The notes under the pieces are model-generated. The model was not told the DNA's origin and did no database searches. It saw only the letters and a list, made by a program, of their open reading frames with translations. A program made the translations under genes and the position numbers. From Vibrio hepatarius (GTDB lineage: Bacteria > Pseudomonadota > Gammaproteobacteria > Enterobacterales > Vibrionaceae): a stretch of 64,000 nt of DNA. The DNA lies in contig NZ_JAATOO010000019.1 of NCBI RefSeq assembly GCF_011806575.1, forward strand, positions 25,233-89,232. The letters are read 5' to 3'. This document shows, in pieces, positions 45,811 to 53,388 of the stretch; within the stretch, counting starts at the first letter, position 1; each line of letters starts with the position of its first letter.

Positions 45811-45926
45811 CGCTTTGTAACTTCCCGCTATGGTGTACCACCAATCCTAACCAACACTCCTTAAACACAAACCCCAACGCGAAGGCAAAAATGCTAGCGT
45901 TGGGATTCCTACTCAATCACCTATCA
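45811..45926 (-). repeat. attC-like (integron cassette) site, degenerate
   Basis: Read on the minus strand it has the central vibrio attC layout: ATCCCAACGCTAGCATTTTT, GCGTTGGG, a GTGTTTAAGG stretch, GTTGGTTAGG, then CACCATAGCGG and a GTTAC end. The outer core sites are poor matches, so it may be decayed. It lies exactly between the HAD and GNAT genes. Confidence 0.5.
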
Positions 45927-45942
45927 TGTAAAAGAGTATTGA

Positions 45943-46560
45943 TTAGAAAGATAAACCGAGTGCTTTCAAATCGTCTTCGCATTGGACTGCATTCTTGAAT
46001 TGAACCCCAGCTATACCAACTGCCTTTGCGCCTTCAACATTATGTGGCATATCGTCGATAAATACGGTTTCCGAAGCATCTAACTTATATTGGGTGAGTA
46101 ACGACTGATAGATTTCAGCTTGAGGTTTGAGCATCCCTAACTCCGCAGACACTGCCGCGCCATCAAACAAAGGCCAAAAAGTGTATTTAGCCTTAAGGTA
46201 AGAGACAATTTCATGGACATTGTCTGTTAGCGCATAAACGTTGTAGCCCGCCGACTTGACGCGCTTGAGGAGTTCTACAGAGCCAAAAATAAGGAGTTGT
46301 GTTTCTTTGACGTAGTAAAACAGACGTTCACACTCCAAATCAGATAACCCCAGTAGACGTTTGTACTGGGCTTTAGCCTCTGATTCAGAAATAGCCCCCT
46401 TATTCAACTCAAGCCAAGTTTCAGACTGAAAAATTAACTTTGCGGCTTGTTCCAGAGACTCAATTTCACCAAGAGTGAGCCTAACAATTTCTATGGGAGA
46501 CCAACGAACAATTACGTTCCCGATATCAAAGACGACATTTTTGATGTGTGCTGAACCCAT
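45943..46560 (-). CDS. HAD-family hydrolase, YihX-like
   Basis: A 205-residue haloacid dehalogenase-type phosphatase. Motif I is VVFDIGNVIVRWSP (nucleophile Asp near residue 11), motif II is YALTDN, motif III lysine is in LGMLKPQAEIY, and motif IV is VFIDDMPHNVEGA. The cap placement resembles YihX (sugar-phosphate phosphatase), though substrate is unproven. GAAAGGAG precedes its ATG, and it is flanked on both sides by attC-like sequences, so it was probably acquired as an integron cassette. Confidence 0.85.
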   Translation of the reverse strand: MGSAHIKNVVFDIGNVIVRWSPIEIVRLTLGEIESLEQAAKLIFQSETWLELNKGAISESEAKAQYKRLLGLSDLECERLFYYVKETQLLIFGSVELLKRVKSAGYNVYALTDNVHEIVSYLKAKYTFWPLFDGAAVSAELGMLKPQAEIYQSLLTQYKLDASETVFIDDMPHNVEGAKAVGIAGVQFKNAVQCEDDLKALGLSF

Positions 46561-46573
46561 AGTTTTCTCCTTT

Positions 46574-46692
46574 CAACTAACGCCACGTTAAAGTGTGTAA
46601 TGCCATACCAACGCTTAAGCACAACACCTAAAACACCGAATCCGAATACTGTAAAAGTGTAACCGGAGCTAAACCCTTCTTAGATGCTTTGT
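46574..46692 (-). repeat. attC-like (integron cassette) site
   Basis: On the minus strand it runs from TTATAACAAAGCATCTAAG just after the GNAT stop to CTTTAACGTGGCGTTAG, about 118 bases. The end has near-consensus core boxes (CTTTAAC and GTTAGTT) and imperfect inner dyads, as in vibrio superintegron attC sites. It fills the whole gap between the GNAT and HAD genes. Confidence 0.65.
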
Positions 46693-47165
46693 TATAAGTC
46701 TTTTTCATAACACTGTTCAAGCTGAACTTTACCCCACAATTCTCTTTCACTTTCTTCAACTAACTGAAAGCCATTACGTAGGTATAGTGACTTAGAAGCA
46801 GATAAACCTGCTACGGTCCACAGAATTACTTTGGAGTACCCTTGCTCTAAACAAAAGGTTAAAGCTTCATCAAGCAGTTTCTTTCCGAGTCCTTTACCAC
46901 GAGCGACCGGATCAATAGAAAACCAACGAAGTTGCGCTATGGATTCAGATATCTCACATATACAAATTGAGCCAACTAACTTGCTGTCGATTTTAGCTAA
47001 CCATATACGTTCTCGGTTACTGCTTCGTTTCACGAACTGAGCGAGCGGCTCAGCAACATACGCTTCAAAGGTAAAGTCATATCCGTATTCTTGTGAGTAC
47101 AGCACCCCATGCTGTTGTACTATTTGTCCCAGATCACCTGGCACTAGCGTATTGGTAATAATCAT
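46692..47165 (-). CDS. GNAT-family N-acetyltransferase
   Basis: A 157-residue acetyltransferase. Acetyl-CoA loop WFSIDPVARGKGLGKKLL near residue 85, then KVILWTVAGLSASKSLYLRN, a strongly GNAT-like last third. LFT: the N-terminus has the YGYDFTFEAYVAEPLAQFVK seen in MarR-linked GNATs. ATG at 47165 is selected by AAGGAA upstream; a longer start at 47204 lacks it. It is the first of the three cassette-like genes and is followed directly by an attC-like site. The substrate is unknown. Confidence 0.83.
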   Translation of the reverse strand: MIITNTLVPGDLGQIVQQHGVLYSQEYGYDFTFEAYVAEPLAQFVKRSSNRERIWLAKIDSKLVGSICICEISESIAQLRWFSIDPVARGKGLGKKLLDEALTFCLEQGYSKVILWTVAGLSASKSLYLRNGFQLVEESERELWGKVQLEQCYEKDL

Positions 47166-47342
47166 TACTATTCCTTGTGATGATTTTGATTGGTGTGAAG
47201 CCAAGTACGATTATTAGCAAAGTAAACGTTGTTAGCAAAGCCCTATGCTCTTATTGAGCAAAACTGATTGAAGAGCATGACAGAACGAGTGACTTCACTC
47301 CAAACCTTTATAGCCCTAAATTCCAAAGATCATGATACAGAG

Positions 47343-47372
47343 AAGCGAGCCATTTAGGCTCGCTTTTGGTTT
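47343..47372. terminator. Hairpin terminator GCGAGCC type
   Basis: AAGCGAGCC, ATTTA, GGCTCGCTT followed by TTGGTTTT. It is upstream of the GNAT gene and does not follow a recognised plus-strand gene; it resembles the malI terminator at 45234 and may mark an old gene end. Confidence 0.6.
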
Positions 47373-47661
47373 TAACATTTAATCTCGGGTTGCAGTAATT
47401 CTACTGACTGTTGTGCGATAACCCACTCTTCGTTCGTTGGCAGTTATTAGTGCAGCTTAGCCAGCAAACTTTTATACACAAACGTGTTAGTCCCTATAGG
47501 AATTTAACAGGTTACGAATTAGTTCATGTATTGGAAAATAAACTCCGTATTAAGTGGCCATCGACGTGTCCACCTAAACTAAACCGTTACACCGTAAACC
47601 AAAGCCCTATTTAAACTGAGAATGCCACCTGTTTCTAATCTTGTCTTAACACGTTGTCTGA
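47373..47661. other. AT-rich accessory gap
   Basis: No gene, tRNA or full repeat can be supported here. A 67-codon plus-strand frame (47411-47614) has no recognisable features and is probably accidental or a relic. Confidence 0.4.
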
Positions 47662-47850
47662 CTACTTAAAATTACGTACCCATTTTTTATTATCTTCAAA
47701 TGAACACTTAATCTTCTTGGGTTTAGAATGTTCATTAACTGCTTTGGTGAAATCTGGCTTCGACAAACCAAGCTTGTTCTGAAGTTCTAGGTATAAAGAG
47801 GTTGGAAACTTTAAGGCTGTATATATTTTTGTTTCAAGTGAACTAGTCAT
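47662..47850 (-). CDS. Small hypothetical protein
   Basis: A 62-residue basic, soluble protein without membrane segments or a signal peptide. I do not recognise it. It starts 11 bases after the end of the frameshifted gene upstream, so the two once formed an operon or cassette. LYLELQNKLGLSKPDFTKAV could form a short helix-turn-helix, as in small winged-helix or antitoxin-like proteins, but that is speculative. No clear ribosome site precedes the ATG. Confidence 0.45.
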   Translation of the reverse strand: MTSSLETKIYTALKFPTSLYLELQNKLGLSKPDFTKAVNEHSKPKKIKCSFEDNKKWVRNFK

Positions 47851-47861
47851 TATTTTTGTTA

Positions 47862-48308
47862 TTACAGTCGCAATTTTTTTGAGAACCCATGAAACTTTTG
47901 CACGTTTCCTTCGCCTTTCGGTAGGTCTTTTCGGGCAATCAATTTACTATCAAAAGTAAAGTCTTCGGATATTTTTACAATTAAAGCCTTGTTAAAGTTA
48001 CCAGCACGTTTCACTTTTACTTGTTCTTTATTTTTTCAGGAGAGATAACTTTATCTCGATAAAGTCATATCCAAGCTTACCATCAGAACCTTGGGTATGT
48101 GGTTTATATCTCTTTATTCCGTATTCTATTTCGGAAAATAAGTCACCTAACTCCCCCAAATCTGTAAGTAGCGATTCGTCAATTTATAGAAGGATTCTGC
48201 ATTATCTACCAAACTCTCAAAAATCGCCTTAAGCTCATAGTTGGCCTGAATATAGTTAAACAATACATAAACTGAACAGCTATCAGTCATATAAGCATTT
48301 AATTTCAT
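47862..48308 (-). pseudogene. Frameshifted hypothetical gene (DUF6998-like?)
   Basis: Translating consecutive minus-strand frames gives one protein of about 145 residues broken by at least two indels. The start MKLNAYMTDSCSVYVLFNYI runs in one frame, ESLLTDLGELGDLFSEIEYG and KLGYDFIEIKLS in a second, and VKRAGNFNKALIVKISEDF to FHGFSKKLRL in a third. The pattern (GYDFIEIK, KRAGNF, IVKI) resembles small proteins I associate with DUF6998, with low certainty. The gene is dead unless frameshifting occurs. Confidence 0.6.
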
Positions 48309-48474
48309 ATTAGTGGTATTAGATTAATTAAGACAAAGTCTGGCTTGTACGTTTATTGGAACTGGTAACTCTAGCAAGGAACGGGGCAGAAATAAGGCAG
48401 CCGCGCAACCTTCGATTTTCTAACCTTATGATTGTGAAAAACTTAACTATAGAGTTGCTTTTGTTTTATAGGAT
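48309..48474. other. Gap where a HipA toxin would be expected
   Basis: Downstream of the HipB-like gene on the minus strand there is no HipA-like start or frame; the sequence is AT-rich and stops abound in all frames. Nothing else is recognised. Confidence 0.5.
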
Positions 48475-48729
48475 TTACCAATCTTCAGGGTCACGACGCT
48501 TCGCTTGCTCACGGCTTACAGCTTTGTCTTGAATATGTAGCTCAAGATCTAGTGATGACAGCAGGCGCATCAGACTTTCAATACTGGACGAAGCAGGAGC
48601 ACGTTCAAGTTTCGATGCCGTTTTCTGTTTTAGACCAACAATGTCTCCGACTTTGGTTTGGTTTCGCATTTGATTCCTGCGTACATCACGCAAGTATATT
48701 CCCAGTTGCCTAGGACTTGTTATGAGCAT
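48475..48729 (-). CDS. Orphan HipB-like XRE-family antitoxin/regulator
   Basis: An 84-residue DNA-binding protein. SPRQLGIYLRDVRRNQMRNQ opens a Cro/C1-type HTH (about residues 4-60) with VGDIVGLKQKTASKLE, and the end SLDLELHIQDK plus a C-terminal aromatic DPEDW resembles HipB. HipB normally neutralises the kinase HipA encoded directly after it; here no hipA follows. ATG at 48729 is used since three HipB-like operators lie just upstream and would be inside the longer frame to 48828. It may now act only as a self-repressor. Confidence 0.75.
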   Translation of the reverse strand: MLITSPRQLGIYLRDVRRNQMRNQTKVGDIVGLKQKTASKLERAPASSSIESLMRLLSSLDLELHIQDKAVSREQAKRRDPEDW

Positions 48730-48747
48730 ATTTGCCCCCAAAGTAAA

Positions 48748-48820
48748 TAACCCTACAGAGGATATTATCACTTTATCCCCTTGAGGGGTTAAAATTAATT
48801 TTACCCACGTACAGGGGTAA
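48748..48820 (-). promoter_or_regulatory. Three HipB-type operators
   Basis: TATCCCCTTGAGGGGTTA (48774-48791) nearly equals the E. coli HipB site pattern TATCC-N8-GGATA. TACCCACGTACAGGGGTA (48802-48819) and TAACCCTACAGAGGATA (48748-48764) are weaker copies. Centres are spaced about 27 bases apart, as in a cooperative array. Confidence 0.72.
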
Positions 48821-48829
48821 TTATTCATA

Positions 48830-49224
48830 GCTAGAATTAAGAGGTTTAGTTGAGGTATAGCCGAACTACCTTCCGGAATTTTTTCCCGCTCTTCTATCGT
48901 TTAATTATCAATCTAAAAAGTCATCGAACCATGGTGGATAACAGCTTAGTTTTACCGATTCTAGTTACTTTCTTGTCACAAGGTTTAGGCGTAAAACGAC
49001 GAAGACTCGTGCAACATAGGCGTGTTCAATATAATAAATATAAATTAACATGGATCAATATTAAGGGCGTTGATTTTATTTATATTGTATTTAAACAGCT
49101 GTATGAGATTGTATAAAATCTTATATTTTTTTAGTTAAGTTGGAAGGAGTTTAGAAGCCGAGAATCCACAAGCGAGGTTTAACTGACGCACATGAGTGTA
49201 TAATTCAATTATAGGAATTACAGA
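48830..49224. other. AT-rich region before the outer-membrane protein gene
   Basis: 395 bases with very high A+T toward 49040-49140. It presumably carries the promoter of the three-gene set that follows. An 88-codon frame at 48850-49116 has no family features and is not called. Confidence 0.4.
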
Positions 49225-50145
49225 ATGTTCAAAGGAATACATTGTCTGTCGAAGGCTATATTTTTTAAGCGATTTACAACAAGGATGAAAAAAAGAAAAA
49301 AAGTACACAAATGTTACGCCTCCAGAAAAAGAATGCCGATTTTAAAAATAGTGAAGTGGCCGCAAGCCTGTGTTCTTTTTATCTCTCTTTTCTCATTACT
49401 ACCTGCGACCGCACAGGATAACTCCGCCGACTTGGCCAAACAGTTGTCGAATCCGATCTCAAATCTGGTAAGCGTGCCATTTCAGTTTAACTGGGACACA
49501 GGTATTGGACCGAAAGAAGCCGACCGGGTCACACTCAACATTCAACCTGTGGTTCCTTTCTCTCTAAACGATGACTGGAATATCATTTCCCGAACTATTT
49601 TACAGGTCAATCACATCCAATCGACCGCTGACGGCGTGGATAGCGCCTTTGGCCTTGGCGATACGGTGCAATCACTTTTCTTTTCCCCTCAAAAACCGAC
49701 CAATGGGGGCTGGATTACCGGTTTTGGCCCAGTCTTCATGTTGCCCACGGCTACTGACAACGCATTCAAGAGCAAACAGTGGGGATTGGGGCCGACAGCC
49801 GTTGCTCTACGCCAGCAAAACGGCTGGACCTATGGTGCACTGGCAAATCACCTTTGGGGAATAAATAACCCAAACGACAGAGAGAAAGTCAATGCTACCT
49901 TTTTACAACCTTTCGTCTCATACACTACGCCGGATGCTGTCACAGTCGCCTTGCTTACGGAGTCCACCTATGACTGGAAGTCAGAACAGTGGACGGTTCC
50001 CATTAATTTAGCGGTCAGTAAACTAACCAGCATTGGCGATCAAAAAGTCAGCTTTCAGCTTGGCGGACGTTACTACGCCACCGCACCGGATGGTGGTCCT
50101 GACTGGGGTCTACGATTCTCTGCCATATTCTTGTTTCCAAAGTAA
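49225..50145 (+). CDS. Outer-membrane beta-barrel protein with extended N-terminus
   Basis: A 306-residue protein. After residue 64 (LPATAQ) the mature part looks like an outer-membrane barrel of the family often labelled transporter or neuromedin U-like: SNLVSVPFQFNWDTGIGP, RVTLNIQPVVPFSLNDDWN, TGFGPVFMLPTAT and the C-terminal aromatic FSAIFLFPK. ATG at 49225 has AGGA eight bases upstream, giving a 40-residue basic extension before the signal peptide core (ACVLFISLFSLLPATA); ATG at 49333 would give a normal signal but lacks a ribosome site. It is first of a co-directional trio. The function is unknown. Confidence 0.7.
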   Translation: MFKGIHCLSKAIFFKRFTTRMKKRKKVHKCYASRKRMPILKIVKWPQACVLFISLFSLLPATAQDNSADLAKQLSNPISNLVSVPFQFNWDTGIGPKEADRVTLNIQPVVPFSLNDDWNIISRTILQVNHIQSTADGVDSAFGLGDTVQSLFFSPQKPTNGGWITGFGPVFMLPTATDNAFKSKQWGLGPTAVALRQQNGWTYGALANHLWGINNPNDREKVNATFLQPFVSYTTPDAVTVALLTESTYDWKSEQWTVPINLAVSKLTSIGDQKVSFQLGGRYYATAPDGGPDWGLRFSAIFLFPK

Positions 50146-50243
50146 TTTAAGAAGCAGGTGAATCCAAGACAATCATTATTTGAGTTAGATAATAAAAGAT
50201 AACTCTAATGAAACAATTAAGATAAAGACTAGGATAAAGACCA

Positions 50244-51530
50244 ATGCACAACAAATTCATAGACCAACGGTCAGCGACCAATTGGCAACGAGTTTACAAG
50301 AGGATGGGTGCCTTGATCGGGGGAGTACTTCTCACTGGTTGCAGTACATTTGGGCCAGAGATCGTTCTTAACTCACACATCGAATATAATAAGGCCGTTG
50401 AGCAAGTGATCCAAGAGGAGCTTTTGCTCAACATTGTTCGTCGACGGTATTACGAAGCACCTCAATTTGTGACAGTTTCGAGCATCAGTTCAACCATGAG
50501 CACTACGGCCGGAGTTTCAGCAGGAGCTGCTTTCAGTGATGGCACACCCACAACGAGTAACGTAGGCGGCAATCTCGGCTTTTCTGATTCACCAACTATC
50601 ACCATCACGCCCCGTCAGGGCAATGAGATACTTGGTCCCTTGACCGCACGGATGAGTGTTAACACGCTCGCCAAAATGTCTAATGCCGGCTATCGGTTTG
50701 ATTTTCTTCTTAAATTAACAGCCGAGGGTGTGACTGGCGTGCGCGGACCACAAGCCGGTGTCGGTACCGATTTTCGCCCTGGCGACCCTGAATACATCGA
50801 GCTTATCCAAGCAATAGGGCGGCTCATTGACAAGGGCCAACTTGTTGTTGGGACGTTCAGCTGGAATGATCCCTACGGCGATATTACCTATGACCGCGAT
50901 CAAATCACGGTTGAGAACCAGTTAACCGCTATCGCTCTTGGTGGTGGTACAGGTCGCTTCCGCAGCTACGATGGCGGCAAGACCTATTACTTCACCGATA
51001 AAAACAACTATCCAGCCATGTGGATTGAGCCTGATGCGCGAACATCCGGTGACGGCCAGCGTGTAATTGAGCTTCTCAATCTGCAGCCCACTCCGTTAAA
51101 GCGAGTTTGGACCTTTGCACCTAGCAGAGTTGTCAACGGTACAGACTTCGAAAACGTGCCGAACGACCCAAGACCAGAAATCAAAATGCGGATGCGCTCA
51201 TTCTACTCAGTGATGAACTTGCTTGCCTACGGCATCGATGTGCCCGCCAAGGACACTGAGGAAGGTCGAGCCTTCACCAAGGCTTCATACGACCAAGCGG
51301 TTCTTGATGGACGCGCGTTTGATCTGTCTGACAAGTTCGTCATTCACTCAAGTAGCGAGCGCCCGGAACATGCTTTCGTTGCCGTTAAGCACCGTGGCAG
51401 TTGGTTCTATGTGGATGATCGGGATCACGTGTCCAAGCGCTTCTTCAATGGGATTTACGACATCTTCAACATGGAGGTAGTGTCTTCTGGTGGCAGCGGC
51501 GGACCGATCTTGGCGTTACCCGTAAAATAG
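50244..51530 (+). CDS. Unrecognised lipoprotein
   Basis: A 428-residue exported protein. The signal peptide ends in LLTGC (Cys near residue 33), so it is lipid-anchored. The mature part begins with a region I do not recognise (SHIEYNKAVEQVIQEELLLN, RRRYYEAPQFVTVSSISSTM), then a Ser/Gly/Thr-rich segment (about residues 85-115), then a mixed alpha/beta domain to the end. No catalytic motif is obvious. AGGAT nine bases before the ATG. It lies 98 bases after the barrel gene and 112 before the M24 peptidase, so the three probably act together in the envelope. Confidence 0.7.
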   Translation: MHNKFIDQRSATNWQRVYKRMGALIGGVLLTGCSTFGPEIVLNSHIEYNKAVEQVIQEELLLNIVRRRYYEAPQFVTVSSISSTMSTTAGVSAGAAFSDGTPTTSNVGGNLGFSDSPTITITPRQGNEILGPLTARMSVNTLAKMSNAGYRFDFLLKLTAEGVTGVRGPQAGVGTDFRPGDPEYIELIQAIGRLIDKGQLVVGTFSWNDPYGDITYDRDQITVENQLTAIALGGGTGRFRSYDGGKTYYFTDKNNYPAMWIEPDARTSGDGQRVIELLNLQPTPLKRVWTFAPSRVVNGTDFENVPNDPRPEIKMRMRSFYSVMNLLAYGIDVPAKDTEEGRAFTKASYDQAVLDGRAFDLSDKFVIHSSSERPEHAFVAVKHRGSWFYVDDRDHVSKRFFNGIYDIFNMEVVSSGGSGGPILALPVK

Positions 51531-51642
51531 CGCTGATAATTTGGCAGTACAACAGAAATAGTTCTATTGAGGAGACAAGTCCGCCTCTTCTCGTATGAAT
51601 AGATACTGTTTTATTTTAATCATAGAAAAGGAAATGTTTACG

Positions 51643-53028
51643 ATGGAAATTAGTAGAAGACAGTTTGGTGCGTTAGCTGGTTTATCTGCGGCTGGCTTTG
51701 CTCTTCCGGGACGACTTGCCCAAGCTAAAACAGACGAGAAAGAACTCACACGCCAATTTACAGCTCCGCCTGCAGGTAAAAATATTCACCCATTACTGGC
51801 CAAGCGTGATCAGCAGGCTATATTGGGCCGCATTCAAAGCCTGATGAAGCGTGATGGTATTGGCGCACTCATTGTTGTCAAGCCTGAAAATATCGCTTAT
51901 TCCACAGGCTACGTATCAAGATTCGCCTACATGGGCGGTGTTCCAGCCGGATCTCAAGCCGTCGCGGTTATTCCAGCGAATGGCAATGCACACTTGTTCA
52001 TCAACTTGATGGAAAGTGATGATGCGCCAAGAATGACTAACAATGTTGATGTTTCGCCTATGCCGGGTTTCGTGTTCGTCGACGATGGAACACCAGAGTC
52101 GCGCAAGGAACGTAGCGCGACTATTGACCCATTGGCCGGATTCAAAGATGCATTGAAGGCTGCCCAAGATATGGCAGGCAACGGTAAGCTCGGTATTGAG
52201 AAAGGTGCGTTGCTTGGTGGACTTATTGGTTATCTAAACAGCCAAGTAAAACAAGAACTGTCAGTGGACTCTGACAGCTTGCTATTTGAAGCCCGTTTGA
52301 TCAAGACACCATGGGAAATTGATATGATGCGCATGGCCGCGCAGCACATGGAGCGCGTCCAGGCTCGTGTGGCTCAACAGCTTGAGCCCGGCATGAATGC
52401 ACTGATGCTCGAAAATATGATTATGTCGGCAGGTTGGGCAGAAGATAAAGAATTCTCCATGTCCAGAATGGCTTTCCAGATCGGCATTGGACCATATTGG
52501 GGCGTATCTGGTACGAATCGAAATTATGTGATTAAAAAGGGTGATCTTATGCGTATTGACGGCGGCGGTACCCATTTTGGGTACATCTCCGACATCACGC
52601 GCACCTGGGCCGTTGGCGGCTCACCAAGTGCCAAGCATGAAGAAACATACGACGCTTTGTATGCAGGGTTCCTCAAGGGGAAATCATTGCTCAAACCAGG
52701 CGTGAAAATGTCAGAAGTGTATGCTGAATTGCGTGCAGAAGTAGAAAAGTCTAAAATCTTTCCTAACTACGCTCGAGGCCACATGGGGCACAGCATAAGT
52801 CTTTCTCCATTGCTTGAGGACCATCCCCTGTTCGCACCTGGTTTTGATGTTGTATTCGAACCAGGTATGGTTGTGAGTTTAGAGACCTCCTATATGGCAG
52901 CAGCGGGTGCTTATGCACCGGGTCCGTATAATATTGAGGACTCCTTTGCTATTACTGAAAATGGTCACGAGGCTTTCACTACGGTACCAACTTCCTTAAT
53001 ATGGGATGGTAGCCTTCCTGCTCGATAG
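51643..53028 (+). CDS. Tat-exported M24-family (Xaa-Pro peptidase-like) metallohydrolase
   Basis: A 461-residue protein. SRRQFGALAGLSAAGFALPG is a Tat signal (twin Arg at residues 5-6), so it is exported folded. The creatinase-like N-domain (about 55-235) precedes the pita-bread M24 domain (about 240-450). Metal ligands are visible: the two Asp in MRIDGGG and YISDITRTW, His in RGHMGHSISL, Glu in FEPGMVVSLE, and a last Glu in YNIEDSF. AAGGA ten bases before ATG 51643 supports it; an earlier frame start at 51595 would bury the signal. Possible substrates are Xaa-Pro peptides or a creatine-like amide. Confidence 0.88.
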   Translation: MEISRRQFGALAGLSAAGFALPGRLAQAKTDEKELTRQFTAPPAGKNIHPLLAKRDQQAILGRIQSLMKRDGIGALIVVKPENIAYSTGYVSRFAYMGGVPAGSQAVAVIPANGNAHLFINLMESDDAPRMTNNVDVSPMPGFVFVDDGTPESRKERSATIDPLAGFKDALKAAQDMAGNGKLGIEKGALLGGLIGYLNSQVKQELSVDSDSLLFEARLIKTPWEIDMMRMAAQHMERVQARVAQQLEPGMNALMLENMIMSAGWAEDKEFSMSRMAFQIGIGPYWGVSGTNRNYVIKKGDLMRIDGGGTHFGYISDITRTWAVGGSPSAKHEETYDALYAGFLKGKSLLKPGVKMSEVYAELRAEVEKSKIFPNYARGHMGHSISLSPLLEDHPLFAPGFDVVFEPGMVVSLETSYMAAAGAYAPGPYNIEDSFAITENGHEAFTTVPTSLIWDGSLPAR

Positions 53029-53044
53029 GGATTCATTCTCCGGC

Positions 53045-53074
53045 GGTATTTTCTCCGCTTTGCGAGAAAATACC
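53045..53074 (+). terminator. Perfect hairpin after the M24 gene
   Basis: GGTATTTTCTC, 8-base loop, GAGAAAATACC: an 11-bp perfect stem 16 bases after the stop, without a T-run. Confidence 0.6.
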
Positions 53075-53175
53075 TTGGAATGATGATGTGGAGTAAAAAA
53101 CTTTCTACTGCTTCCTAGTGCCGAACAGTTAAGACTTTAATTGCTGGATCAGTTGAATGCTCCTACCTGTATGTA

Positions 53176-53211
53176 AAAATCCGATGGACCCTGTTTATCG
53201 GATTTTTTATG
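53176..53211 (+). terminator. Intrinsic terminator
   Basis: AAAATCCGAT / ATCGGATTTT stem with an 11-base loop running into TTTTTTA. It is the likely true end of the 49.2-53.0 kb transcript. Confidence 0.8.
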
Positions 53212-53388
53212 CACGCTTCTCGGCTTTGTCGCTTAATCCATACAACTAAATCAATAAGTTACGACCTAATCTGGCTGCAAGCATTAATCGTCGTAGCCTC
53301 ATGCCTTAGCCTCGTTACAAAACAATCAACTGGAAGCAGTACAATAAAGTGAATAGCCACCTTTTCGTTAGACTGACTCGGAGGCTAA
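53212..53388. other. Gap between convergent units
   Basis: 177 bases with no gene seen; it separates the accessory trio from the barrel gene on the other strand. Confidence 0.4.

Noticed and set aside
45791..45916. Longer N-terminus for the GNAT gene at 45281
   Set aside because: The extension runs back through the attC-like site and a good ribosome site precedes ATG 45790.
47411..47614. 67-codon plus-strand frame
   Set aside because: No family motif, poor start context and biased composition; probably a chance frame or relic in an AT-rich gap.
48850..49116. 88-codon plus-strand frame
   Set aside because: No domain, no clear ribosome site, and the composition looks like unselected AT-rich DNA.
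45281..53100. A prophage or transposon
   Set aside because: No integrase, transposase, terminal repeats or tRNA attachment site can be seen in the accessory stretch.
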